A stretch of 64,000 nt of DNA from TMP-7 sp038212445 (GTDB lineage Bacteria > Acidobacteriota > Terriglobia > Bryobacterales > Bryobacteraceae). The position numbers and the translations under genes are program-made. The notes beneath the pieces were generated by a model. It had not been told where the DNA came from and did not search any database. It saw only the letters and a program-made list of their open reading frames with translations. Position 1 is the first letter of the stretch; each line of letters begins with the position of its first letter. Shown here piece after piece: positions 18,245-26,047 of this stretch. Location: positions 310,001 through 374,000 of the forward strand of contig JBBQUM010000001.1 of assembly GCA_038212445.1 (NCBI GenBank), read 5' to 3'.

Positions 18245-18320
18245 CCATCCAGGCAGTTCGGGAGCGGCGGGCCACGGACGGTAGTAACCCCAGGCGCGAA
18301 TTCATCGCCTTTAGTCCCAT

Positions 18321-21300
18321 ATGTACAAGACCGTTCTCGCTGCCGGGCTAACCTTGCTCGCCGGCGCCTTTTCGTTTGGACGCGAAGCCAAGCTGGTCCG
18401 GTATCCTCACTACCACAGCGGCCGGATCGTGTTTTCCTATCTCGGGGACATCTGGACCGCTGACGATTCCGGGTCCAACATACAGCGCATCACCGCCAAT
18501 CCCGCTCGCGATGTCTATCCGCGGTACTCGCCCGATGGCAAGTGGATCGCGTTCTCCAGCGACCGGAACGGCAACCTGGACGTTTTCATCGTGCCCACCG
18601 CGGGCGGACAGCCGAAGCAGCTTACGTTTCATTCCGCCGACGATAACGTGCTGGGCTGGTCGCCCGATTCGCACTCGATCCTGTTCTCGAGCCAGCGCGG
18701 CGAAGACTTCATGGCCAAGCTCTACACCGTTCCTGTCGAAGGCGGGATGGAGCAGAGTGCCGGCGCCGACATGGGGTTGTGGGGCGGCTATTCGCCCGAT
18801 GGAACGAAATTAGCGATCAACCGGCGGTCGCAGGTCTACTGGCGAAAATACTACCGCGGCGCCTACCAGAGCGACGTGTCGATCATGGACATCGCGTCGA
18901 AGAAATTTACCGACGTCACTAATTTCGACGGCATGGACTCGTGGCCCATGTGGTCGCGCGACGGACACATCTACTTCGTCAGCGACCGGGAGGGCGGGGG
19001 ACTCACCAATGTCTGGCGCGTCTCTGAGAAAGGCGGCAAGGCTGAGCAGGTAACCACCTTCAAGAGCGGCGACGTTCGCTGGCCCGCGATCAGCGCCGAC
19101 GGCAAGACTATCGTCTTCGAGCATGATTTCGGCGTCTGGAAGCTCGATGTGGCGACGCGGAAAACCAATGCCGTGAAACTCGATATCGCCGCCGAGACCG
19201 AGGAGAACATGAGTGAGGTTCGCACCTACACCGCCAACGCCGATGATTACGACCTGGCTCCCAACGCTCGCCGTGTCGCGTTCTCAGTGCATGGCGAAGT
19301 GTTCACTGCGCCGGTGGAGGAAGGCGACATCCGGCAGATCACCGACAATCCCTCGCGCGACCGCGAAGTGCGGTATTCGCCCGACGGCAAGTGGATCGCA
19401 TTCGTCAGTGATCGCAGCGGTCGCGAAGAGATTTACATCACTGCGACCGACGGTTCTGCCGATGCAAAGCGAATCACCGATCTCGATGCGCTGAAAAACA
19501 ACTTCCGGTGGTCGCCCGATTCGAAGATGCTCGCCTTCACCACGTCTGACTCCAAGCTCTACAAGGTGGATGTGGCGACGCAGCAGACTAATGAACTGGC
19601 TTCCTCGAAGTTCGGTAACGTGGGCGGCGGCGTATGGTCGCCGGACGGTAAGTGGATCGCATATTCGAAGGCTGACCAGAGCCGCAATACCGATGTCTTC
19701 CTGATTTCGGCGGCGGGCGGCACTGAGCACCGCGCGACCTTCGACTCGTTTAACGAATTGAATCCGCGATTCTCGGCCGACGGCAAGAAGCTGTACTTCG
19801 TGCGGGCCGAAGGCGGCGGTGGTGGCGGTGGTCCTTTCGGTGGCGGATCTGCGCAAGTGCATATGACGCTGCTCGAGAAACAGGACAAGGATCCCGACGA
19901 TCCCGAGGAACGAGCGGAAACACCGGCTGAGGATCAGGGCGGAGCAGCGCCTCGACGGCCCCAGCAAAGCACCCCGGTGAAAGACGTCAATATCGACTGG
20001 GACGGATTGAAGCGCCGCACCCGCCAAGTGACGCGCCTTTCTTCGTCGGTATTCACGTACGAGCCGGCGCCCGACAGCCGGACAATCGCGTTCGTCACTA
20101 TGGAGCCGGGAAGCTTGCGCCCCACACCGACGCTCTACACCATCCAGGACGACGGGAAGCGCCTCACGCGCGTCACCACCGGCACAGCGGTTGGAGGCGA
20201 CGACGAAGGCGGTCCAGGAGCCGGTTTCGGCGGACGCGGCGGTATCAGCTCGCTCGCATTTGCACGTGACGGACGATCGATCTTCTTTCTTGAAGGCGGC
20301 GGCATCTACTCAGCGAATGTCACCACCGGCGCGGCTGCGGCCGGCGGTGCGGCTGGATTCGCCGGTCGCGGAGGCGCGGCAACTTCCGCAGCAGCCGCCG
20401 GCGCTGACGGCGGTAAACGCAGGATCAACTTCAATGTGAAGGTGCGCATTGAAAAGTCCGCTGAGTGGGCCGAGATGTTCGGCGATGCCTGGCGCACGAT
20501 GAAGTATCGCTTCTACGATCCCAAAATGCATGGCATGGACTGGGACGCGGCGCGCTCCAAATATCAACCGCTGGTGGAATTTGTCGGCGACCGGCAGGAA
20601 CTGCTGAACATCGTCAACGAGATGATCGGCGAGTTGAATGCGTCGCACACCGGCGCTGCGCCAGCACCCGGCGTAAGGGAAGGATCCGCGCAGACCCGCC
20701 ATCTCGGGCTCGACTTTGAGCCGGACTCTGCCGGGCGCTACAAGGTGTCCCACATTTACGAAGAAGGCCCCGCCGATAAGGACTGGGTGAAGGTGAAAAC
20801 CGGCGACTACCTGATCGCCATCGACGGCAAGCCGGTGGTGTCGGGAGACAACTACTGGAAGCTGCTCAATAATCCTCTCAACCGCCGCGTCACCGTCAGC
20901 TTCAACAGCAAGCCGGTTGAGGAAGGCGCTTGGAAGACGCGCATTGAGCCCGTGCCGGCGGCCGCCTTCAATCAATTGCGCTACGAGCGCTGGGTGAGGG
21001 AGCGTCGCGCGACCGTCGATAAGCTGTCCAAGGGGCGCATCGGCTACATGCACATTCAGGCGATGAATCCGGTGTCGCTGCGGCGCTTTGAGAAGGAGCT
21101 ACGCGAGTACCGCGACAAGGAAGCCATGATCATCGACCAGCGGTGGAACGGCGGCGGCAACATCGAGCAGGAGCTGCTGGCGATACTGGTGCAGCGGCAG
21201 TACCAGGTTTGGCAACCGCGCGGAACCGAGCCAACAGGTCGGCCGTTCGCCGGCTACTTCGGCCCCAAGGTAGTGCTGCAGAACTGGCGCTCAGCGTCCA

Positions 21301-21587
21301 ACGCGGAGATGTTCCCGGCCGGCTTCAAGGCGCTGGGGCTGGGCAAGACTATCGGCACGCCGACTATGGGCGCGGTCATCGGCACGGGCAGCTATTCGCT
21401 GATCGACGGGTCGACTGTGCGGACGCCGGGCGTCGGCGTGTTTCTGGCGGACGCCAAGCACACCAACATGGAGAACTACGGAGTCCAGCCGGACATCCTG
21501 GTGGAGAATGCGCCCGAGGATAACCTGGCGGGTCGCGACCGTCAGTTGGAGCGGGCGGTGGAGGAGTTGCAAAAGCAACTGAAGTAG
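18321..21587 (+). CDS. Exported Tricorn-like S41 protease
   Basis: Large serine protease of the Tricorn group, 1088 residues. A signal peptide (MYKTVLAAGLTLLAGAFS) precedes an N-terminal beta-propeller region with repeated PD40/WD40 blades (YSPDGKWIAFSSDRNG and at least six similar units between about 40 and 480). Gly-rich linkers (about 505 and 650-690), a second propeller part, a PDZ domain (about 800-870) and the S41 catalytic core (about 900-1075) follow. The nucleophile lies in RSASNAEMF (Ser991/Ser993), after the DQRWNGGG strand. Tricorn proteases trim peptides; here the signal peptide places it in the periplasm. No Shine-Dalgarno sequence is visible before ATG. It is followed by a compound hairpin that probably ends transcription. 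Confidence 0.88.
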   Translation: MYKTVLAAGLTLLAGAFSFGREAKLVRYPHYHSGRIVFSYLGDIWTADDSGSNIQRITANPARDVYPRYSPDGKWIAFSSDRNGNLDVFIVPTAGGQPKQLTFHSADDNVLGWSPDSHSILFSSQRGEDFMAKLYTVPVEGGMEQSAGADMGLWGGYSPDGTKLAINRRSQVYWRKYYRGAYQSDVSIMDIASKKFTDVTNFDGMDSWPMWSRDGHIYFVSDREGGGLTNVWRVSEKGGKAEQVTTFKSGDVRWPAISADGKTIVFEHDFGVWKLDVATRKTNAVKLDIAAETEENMSEVRTYTANADDYDLAPNARRVAFSVHGEVFTAPVEEGDIRQITDNPSRDREVRYSPDGKWIAFVSDRSGREEIYITATDGSADAKRITDLDALKNNFRWSPDSKMLAFTTSDSKLYKVDVATQQTNELASSKFGNVGGGVWSPDGKWIAYSKADQSRNTDVFLISAAGGTEHRATFDSFNELNPRFSADGKKLYFVRAEGGGGGGGPFGGGSAQVHMTLLEKQDKDPDDPEERAETPAEDQGGAAPRRPQQSTPVKDVNIDWDGLKRRTRQVTRLSSSVFTYEPAPDSRTIAFVTMEPGSLRPTPTLYTIQDDGKRLTRVTTGTAVGGDDEGGPGAGFGGRGGISSLAFARDGRSIFFLEGGGIYSANVTTGAAAAGGAAGFAGRGGAATSAAAAGADGGKRRINFNVKVRIEKSAEWAEMFGDAWRTMKYRFYDPKMHGMDWDAARSKYQPLVEFVGDRQELLNIVNEMIGELNASHTGAAPAPGVREGSAQTRHLGLDFEPDSAGRYKVSHIYEEGPADKDWVKVKTGDYLIAIDGKPVVSGDNYWKLLNNPLNRRVTVSFNSKPVEEGAWKTRIEPVPAAAFNQLRYERWVRERRATVDKLSKGRIGYMHIQAMNPVSLRRFEKELREYRDKEAMIIDQRWNGGGNIEQELLAILVQRQYQVWQPRGTEPTGRPFAGYFGPKVVLQNWRSASNAEMFPAGFKALGLGKTIGTPTMGAVIGTGSYSLIDGSTVRTPGVGVFLADAKHTNMENYGVQPDILVENAPEDNLAGRDRQLERAVEELQKQLK

Positions 21588-21611
21588 CCGGTCCTGCATT
21601 TTCAACAACTT

Positions 21612-21659
21612 AATAAAAGGCGTCCGACCCCTTTAATAAAGGCGTCGGACGCCTTTATT
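21612..21659. terminator. Compound hairpin, likely terminator after the Tricorn-like gene
   Basis: AATAAAAGGCGTCCGAC (21612-21628) pairs with GTCGGACGCCTTTATT (21644-21659) with one bulged A; a second stem CCTTT/AAAGG with an AAT loop sits inside. The right half alone (21635-21659) is a perfect 12-bp palindrome around one G, so two alternative folds exist. The arms end in AATAAA/TTTATT, so it could act in both directions, though no long uridine run follows. Confidence 0.6.
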
Positions 21660-21685
21660 GGTTGTGGGAGGGGATGGCACAAAGT

Positions 21686-21721
21686 ACGAAAGTTTTCGTT
21701 GACATTACGAAAGGCTTCGTA
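21686..21721. promoter_or_regulatory. Twin palindromes, candidate BlaI-family operator and promoter
   Basis: Two related palindromes lie just before the BlaI-type gene: ACGAAAGTTTTCGT (21686-21699) and TACGAAAGGCTTCGTA (21706-21721). Their centres are 21 bp apart, two helical turns, as expected for two repressor dimers on one face of DNA. A TTGACA (21699-21704) lies between them, although the -10 (TAGTAA or GTAACC) is weak and would give an almost leaderless mRNA. BlaI/MecI proteins repress their own operons from such paired dyads, but their known core is TACA/TGTA, so this is a different word. Confidence 0.6.
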
Positions 21722-21734
21722 GTAACCTCGATCC

Positions 21735-22124
21735 ATGGCAAAATCCACCCAGTTTCGGCCCACTGATGGGGAACTGGAAATCCTCAATGTCTTGTGGCAA
21801 CACGGGCCGGCAACGGTTCGTGAAGTTTACGAGAAACTTAGCGCGACCAAGCCCGTAGTGTATACGACGGTGCTGAAACTCCTGCAGATCATGTCCGAGA
21901 AAGACCTGGTGCGGCGGGACGAACGGCAGCGTGCGCACGTCTACGAAGCTTGCCTGCCGCAGTCGGAGATGCAGCGGCATCTGGTGACCGACTTGCTGGA
22001 TCGCGCGTTTGAAGGATCGGCGAAGGAACTGGTGATGCAGGCGTTGAGCAGCCAGAAAGCGTCGCGGGGGGATTTGGCAGAGATCCGGCGGATGCTGGAC
22101 GAATATGAGCGAGGTGCGAAATGA
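21735..22124 (+). CDS. BlaI/MecI/CopY-family transcriptional repressor
   Basis: Winged-helix repressor, 129 residues, typical length. The N-terminal DNA-binding domain shows FRPTDGELEILNVLWQHGPATVREV-type helices and the recognition-helix and wing region around TTVLKLLQIMSEKDLVRRD; the C-terminal part (about 80-125) would form the dimer helices. In the family, repression ends when the partner M56 membrane protease triggers its cleavage. The stop overlaps the M56 start (ATGA), the standard arrangement. The start ATG lacks a ribosome site and lies only about ten bases after the possible -10, suggesting a leaderless mRNA. It probably represses its own operon through the two palindromes upstream. 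Confidence 0.92.
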   Translation: MAKSTQFRPTDGELEILNVLWQHGPATVREVYEKLSATKPVVYTTVLKLLQIMSEKDLVRRDERQRAHVYEACLPQSEMQRHLVTDLLDRAFEGSAKELVMQALSSQKASRGDLAEIRRMLDEYERGAK

Positions 22125-23944
22125 TCGAGCGGATCGGCTGGGTTCTCATTCATTTTCTCTGGCAGGGCGCGGCGGTTTCGGCACTGCTGGCAACGACACT
22201 GGCGGCATTGAGGAAGTCGAGCGCAGCCGTGCGCTACGCGGTTTCCTGCGGCGCAATGGCCGTACTTCTACTGGCTCCCGTGGCCACATTCCTGCTCACA
22301 TCGAACTCGTCGGACACGCCGGCTCAGTCGACCTCAGGCGCCGCCTTCACCTATGTACCGGTGTGGATGGGGACGACGGGCGCGGCAGCCGTCCGCTCCG
22401 TTCAACTGACCGACTGGTTCCCGTTTATCATCGCCGTCTGGGCGTTTGGCGTGAGCGTCCTCACTCTGCGTCTCGCCGGCGGACTGCTGGTAGCGCATCG
22501 CATGCGCAACCGCCTGGTACAGCGCGTTGCTGCTGACTGGCAACAGAGGCTGGCGACACTCTCCGCCCGTTTGGGCGTGACCCAGGTGGTGGACCTCTGC
22601 GAATCTGCCGTGGTTGAAGTGCCCACTGTAATCGGTTGGCTGAAGCCCGTCATCCTGGTTCCGGCGAGCGCGCTGGCGCAATTGGCGCCGTCGCAACTGG
22701 AGGCTTTGCTGGCTCACGAACTGGCGCATATTCGCCGTCACGACTACCTGGTGAACATCATTCAGACCGTCGTAGAGACCGTGCTGTTCTACCATCCGGC
22801 CGTTTGGTGGACTGGCCGCCGGATCCGCGAGGAGCGCGAGAACTGCTGTGACGATATCGCCGTAGCGGTCTGCGGCGATCCCGCATCCTATGCACGCGCA
22901 CTGTCGCGTCTGGAGGAAGTTCGCGTATATCGCCCGCAACTCGCGATGGCCGCCGACGGCGGGTCGCTGATTGGAAGAGTGAGGCGCCTGCTTACCGGAG
23001 AGTCCGACACGTCGCGCCCGGCTTCAGCATGGTTGGCCGGCATTGCAGTGGCTTTTGCCGTTGTCATCGCCTGGGGTGGAACCTCGGTATTCGCTTCACG
23101 CGGCGACGATCACAAGGCGTCGCTCGACGTGCGTGTCCCCGAGGCGGTAATCGCTCAGCTGAGCGTGAACCGTCCCAAACCGTCGCCCGTTCCAAGCGTT
23201 GAAGCGCGAGCTGACGCGGCCCCTGATGTAAGTGCCGATGCTGCCCCTGCACACGAGACTGCAGCCCCGGACGAAGACAAGGATACGGATAACCAGGACG
23301 CTGCGCCACAGGCTACGGCCGCGCCCGAGTCCGGTAGCTTCGTGAATAGCCTGGCGAAAGCGGGTTACAAGGACCTTTCGGTGGATCAACTGATCGCGTT
23401 CAAGATCCACGGCGTAACGCCCGAGTACATACAGAAGATGAAAGCCGCCGGTTTCAATCCGACGGTGGACCAACTGGTAGCCATGCGGATTCATGGAGTG
23501 CCACCCGAGTTCGGCCAGGAGATGAAAGCCGCTGGTTTTCCGAATCTGTCAATTGATGAGCTGGTGGCCTGCCGCATTCACGGCGTCAATCCCAAGTCAA
23601 TCGAGGACATCAAGAAGCTCGGGTTCCCGAACCTCACCATGGACCAGGTGATGGCGGCACGTATCCATCACATCACTCCCGAACTGATTCAGGGTCTCAA
23701 GAGCGCGGGCTACGATCACCTGAGCTTTGACAATGTGGTGGCGGCACGCATCCATGGCGTGAAGCCTGAACTGGCGCAGAGCTTTAAGTCCGCGGGTTTT
23801 GGCAATCTCTCCTTCGATGACCTGGTGGCGGCGCGAATTTTCGGCGTCACACCCGAGTTCATCGACAAAGTGAAGAAGCAAGGCTTCACAAATCTGACCT
23901 TCGACAAAGTCATCAAGCTGAAGCAATTCGGGATCGTCGAGTAA
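22121..23944 (+). CDS. BlaR1-like M56 membrane metallopeptidase with C-terminal 29-residue repeats
   Basis: Membrane zinc protease/sensor, 607 residues. Helices lie at about 6-28, 37-58, 95-118 and 305-325. The M56 catalytic motif is His199-Glu200-x2-His203 (HELAHIRRHDYL), with candidate third ligands in REERENCCDD (237-245). After the last helix comes an Ala/Pro/Asp-rich linker (about 350-405) and then, from residue 415, six full and one partial copies of a 29-residue repeat. In BlaR1 this position, outside the membrane, holds the penicillin-binding sensor; no such domain is seen here. The gene overlaps the BlaI-type repressor by 4 nt and is followed 22 nt later by a secreted protein made of the same repeats. 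I infer a signal-transduction pair with a different input. Confidence 0.9.
   Translation: MIERIGWVLIHFLWQGAAVSALLATTLAALRKSSAAVRYAVSCGAMAVLLLAPVATFLLTSNSSDTPAQSTSGAAFTYVPVWMGTTGAAAVRSVQLTDWFPFIIAVWAFGVSVLTLRLAGGLLVAHRMRNRLVQRVAADWQQRLATLSARLGVTQVVDLCESAVVEVPTVIGWLKPVILVPASALAQLAPSQLEALLAHELAHIRRHDYLVNIIQTVVETVLFYHPAVWWTGRRIREERENCCDDIAVAVCGDPASYARALSRLEEVRVYRPQLAMAADGGSLIGRVRRLLTGESDTSRPASAWLAGIAVAFAVVIAWGGTSVFASRGDDHKASLDVRVPEAVIAQLSVNRPKPSPVPSVEARADAAPDVSADAAPAHETAAPDEDKDTDNQDAAPQATAAPESGSFVNSLAKAGYKDLSVDQLIAFKIHGVTPEYIQKMKAAGFNPTVDQLVAMRIHGVPPEFGQEMKAAGFPNLSIDELVACRIHGVNPKSIEDIKKLGFPNLTMDQVMAARIHHITPELIQGLKSAGYDHLSFDNVVAARIHGVKPELAQSFKSAGFGNLSFDDLVAARIFGVTPEFIDKVKKQGFTNLTFDKVIKLKQFGIVE
23363..23941 (+). 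repeat. Protein repeat array, 29-residue units (six plus one partial)
   Basis: In-frame repeats coding residues 415-607 of the M56 protein. The unit reads roughly G-[YF]-x-x-L-[ST]-x-D-x-[LV]-[VI]-A-x-[RK]-I-H-G-[VI]-x-P-E-x-I-x-x-[MLV]-K-x-[AL]. The RIHGV turn and the following PE are nearly invariant; one unit has 28 residues. Each unit looks like two short helices, so the array may form a right-handed helical solenoid. DNA identity between units is modest, so the array is old. Confidence 0.85.
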
Positions 23945-23966
23945 CACTCTCTCAAAAGGTGAAATC

Positions 23967-24812
23967 ATGACTCTCCAAAAACTCGCAGCGATTAGTGTGT
24001 TCGTGCTCGCTCCGGCCTGCGCCGAGGTGATTACCGGCCAATGGATCATTGATTCGATGAAGGAAATCGACCGCGTGCAGCTGACTTTGCACCGGCGGTC
24101 GGAGCACGGCAGTTCGACAAACTCCAGTGCGCTCCAATTCTCCGATCTGCGTGGCATCACCCGTGGACAGATGGAAACGGGTGCGTCGCAGGCGCGCTTT
24201 GAGATCGTCCGCTCGGCTGGGACGTTTGTCTGTGAGGGCTACTTCAAGGCGGGGCAGGGCGCCGGCACTTTCACGCTGCAACCCAATACGACCTTCGCTC
24301 CCGAGATGCGCGTGCTCGGCTACGACAATATTCCCGACGACCGCATCTTTGCCTTTGCCGTTCACGACGTCAGCCCCCAGTTCGTGCGCGAGATCAAGGG
24401 CGCGGGCATCGACAACGTCTCACTCGACCAGCTATTAGCGATGCGCATTCATGGCGTGACGCTGAAATTCATCGGCGACCTCAAGTCTCTCGGCTACAAC
24501 ATCAGCTCGTCGCAGAAACTGGTGGCGATGCGGATTCATGGAGTGAGTCCCGAGATGATTCGCGAACTGAAGGCGTTGGGATACGATTCGTTGGACGCCG
24601 ATAAGCTTGTGGCCATGCGCATCCACGGCGCGAGTCCCGAGTTTGTGAAGGAAGTGGCGGCATCGGGTTTCAGCCATCCGCCCGTCGACCAGCTGATCGC
24701 GATGCGCATTCACGGCGTCACACCCGAGTACATCCGCACCATGAAATCACGCGGCGTCAACGTGACGATTCAGAAGCTGATTGAGATGCGCATCCACGGC
24801 ATCGACGATTAG
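23967..24812 (+). CDS. Secreted protein with the same 29-residue repeats
   Basis: Exported 281-residue protein of unknown function. A signal peptide (MTLQKLAAISVFVLAPACA) is followed by a domain of about 100 residues (20-115) with beta-rich character (ITGQWIIDSMKEIDRVQLTLHRR, then segments such as GYFKAGQGAGTFTL) and, from residue 118, five full plus one partial 29-residue repeat of the type found at the end of the neighbouring M56 protein. A good ribosome site (AAGGTGA) precedes ATG. It is the third gene of the blaI-M56 transcript. Because both proteins place the repeats outside the membrane, homotypic contact between them is plausible: the secreted protein could be a ligand, inhibitor or target. 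That is inference. Confidence 0.85.
   Translation: MTLQKLAAISVFVLAPACAEVITGQWIIDSMKEIDRVQLTLHRRSEHGSSTNSSALQFSDLRGITRGQMETGASQARFEIVRSAGTFVCEGYFKAGQGAGTFTLQPNTTFAPEMRVLGYDNIPDDRIFAFAVHDVSPQFVREIKGAGIDNVSLDQLLAMRIHGVTLKFIGDLKSLGYNISSSQKLVAMRIHGVSPEMIRELKALGYDSLDADKLVAMRIHGASPEFVKEVAASGFSHPPVDQLIAMRIHGVTPEYIRTMKSRGVNVTIQKLIEMRIHGIDD
24318..24809 (+). repeat. Protein repeat array, 29-residue units (five plus one partial)
   Basis: Residues 118-281 of the secreted protein. The core AMRIHGV is conserved in four of the full units and in the last partial one; the first unit is divergent (AFAVHDV). The match to the units in the M56 protein is clear in register, spacing and core residues, showing common origin of the two arrays. 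Confidence 0.85.
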
Positions 24813-24847
24813 TCTACCGGGCTACTGGTTTGTTAGCCTAAGTCGAC

Positions 24848-26044
24848 ATGCTTCGACTTTGGATCCTGACTGCCGTGATGTGCGCCGGAGCGTCGGCGCA
24901 GACCAGCGAGTACGTGGGCTCGGAGGCCTGCGCGAAGTGTCATCCCGCCATCTACGCGCGCTGGAAGAAGACGCGTATGGCGAACGTCGTCCGCGATCCT
25001 CGGGAGCACCCCGAGGCCGTGATCCCGGATTTCTCGAAGCCGGATCCGCTGCTCACCTTCACGCTGAAGGATGTCGCTTTCGTCTACGGCAGCAAGTGGA
25101 AGCAGCGGTACTTTCAGAAGATCGGCAACGACTATTACCCGCTGCCGGCGCAGTGGGACGTCACGCATCAGGTATGGCGCGCCTACAACGTGAAGGCTGG
25201 CACGGACTGGTGGGTGGCGCATTACGGACCCGACAACAAGCAGCGGCCCACGGGTCCGTTGTGTGACGGCTGCCATTCCGTCAATTACAATCTCTCCACC
25301 GGCGCCGTCAGCGAATGGAATGTCGGCTGCGAGAAGTGCCACGGTCCAGGACGCGCGCATGCCGGCCGTCCGGCGCGGTCGAACATCGTGAATGCTTCAC
25401 GCCTTGATTCGTTTGCGGCTAACGACGTCTGCATTCAATGCCACTCGCAGGGACAACCGCTGCAAAAGCCACTCGACGGCAAGTTCGTCGACTGGCCCGC
25501 CGGCTACGTTCCCGGTCTCAAACTTCACGACTTCTGGCGGCTTGAAGAGCACAAGCCCGGAGAGACCACCTTCACGCACTTCGCGGACGGTACCGGTCAC
25601 AAGAACCGCATGCAGGGTAACGATTTCGTCCAAAGCCTCATGTACCGCCGCGGCGTCGTCTGTTCAAGCTGCCACGACGTGCATGGCACCGAGAACAATG
25701 CCGACCTCATCAAACCGGCGTCGACGATGTGCCTGGAGTGCCATGGTCCCCGCTCGCCCAATGGTCCGTTTGCCGCGACGATTGAGCAGCACACGCATCA
25801 TAAGGCCGGGAGCGCGGGGAACGAGTGTGTCGCGTGCCACATGCCGGCCATCGAGTCAGAGATCTCCGACGTCAACGTCCGCAGTCACACCTTCGCATTC
25901 ATTCCGCCGTCGCGCACCACGCAGTTCGGGATGCCCAACGCGTGCAACCTGTGCCACAAGGACAAGACTCCAGCTTGGGCCAGCGAGGAGTTAGCGAAGT
26001 GGCCGGGTCATTCGCCGTGGCGGTCAGGCGAGGCGCCGAAGTAA
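24848..26044 (+). CDS. Exported octahaem c-type cytochrome
   Basis: Periplasmic multihaem cytochrome c, 398 residues, with a signal peptide (MLRLWILTAVMCAGASAQ). Eight CxxCH haem-binding motifs are visible in order: CAKCH, CDGCH, CEKCH, CIQCH, CSSCH, CLECH, CVACH and CNLCH. Several distal histidines (for example in HTHHKAG) could be axial ligands. The arrangement resembles the cytochrome c554 / doubled-CxxCH family that moves electrons in the periplasm. No quinol dehydrogenase, nitrite reductase NrfA or cytochrome maturation gene is adjacent, so its donor and acceptor are unknown. It is co-directional with, but 35 nt after, the repeat-protein gene, and convergent with the phosphodiesterase gene (3-nt gap). 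Confidence 0.9.
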   Translation: MLRLWILTAVMCAGASAQTSEYVGSEACAKCHPAIYARWKKTRMANVVRDPREHPEAVIPDFSKPDPLLTFTLKDVAFVYGSKWKQRYFQKIGNDYYPLPAQWDVTHQVWRAYNVKAGTDWWVAHYGPDNKQRPTGPLCDGCHSVNYNLSTGAVSEWNVGCEKCHGPGRAHAGRPARSNIVNASRLDSFAANDVCIQCHSQGQPLQKPLDGKFVDWPAGYVPGLKLHDFWRLEEHKPGETTFTHFADGTGHKNRMQGNDFVQSLMYRRGVVCSSCHDVHGTENNADLIKPASTMCLECHGPRSPNGPFAATIEQHTHHKAGSAGNECVACHMPAIESEISDVNVRSHTFAFIPPSRTTQFGMPNACNLCHKDKTPAWASEELAKWPGHSPWRSGEAPK

Positions 26045-26047
26045 GGC

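Noticed and set aside
21699..21725. Strong sigma-70 promoter from TTGACA before the BlaI-type gene
   Set aside because: The -35 is perfect, but no good -10 lies at 16-18 bp; kept only as a weak suggestion inside the operator entry.
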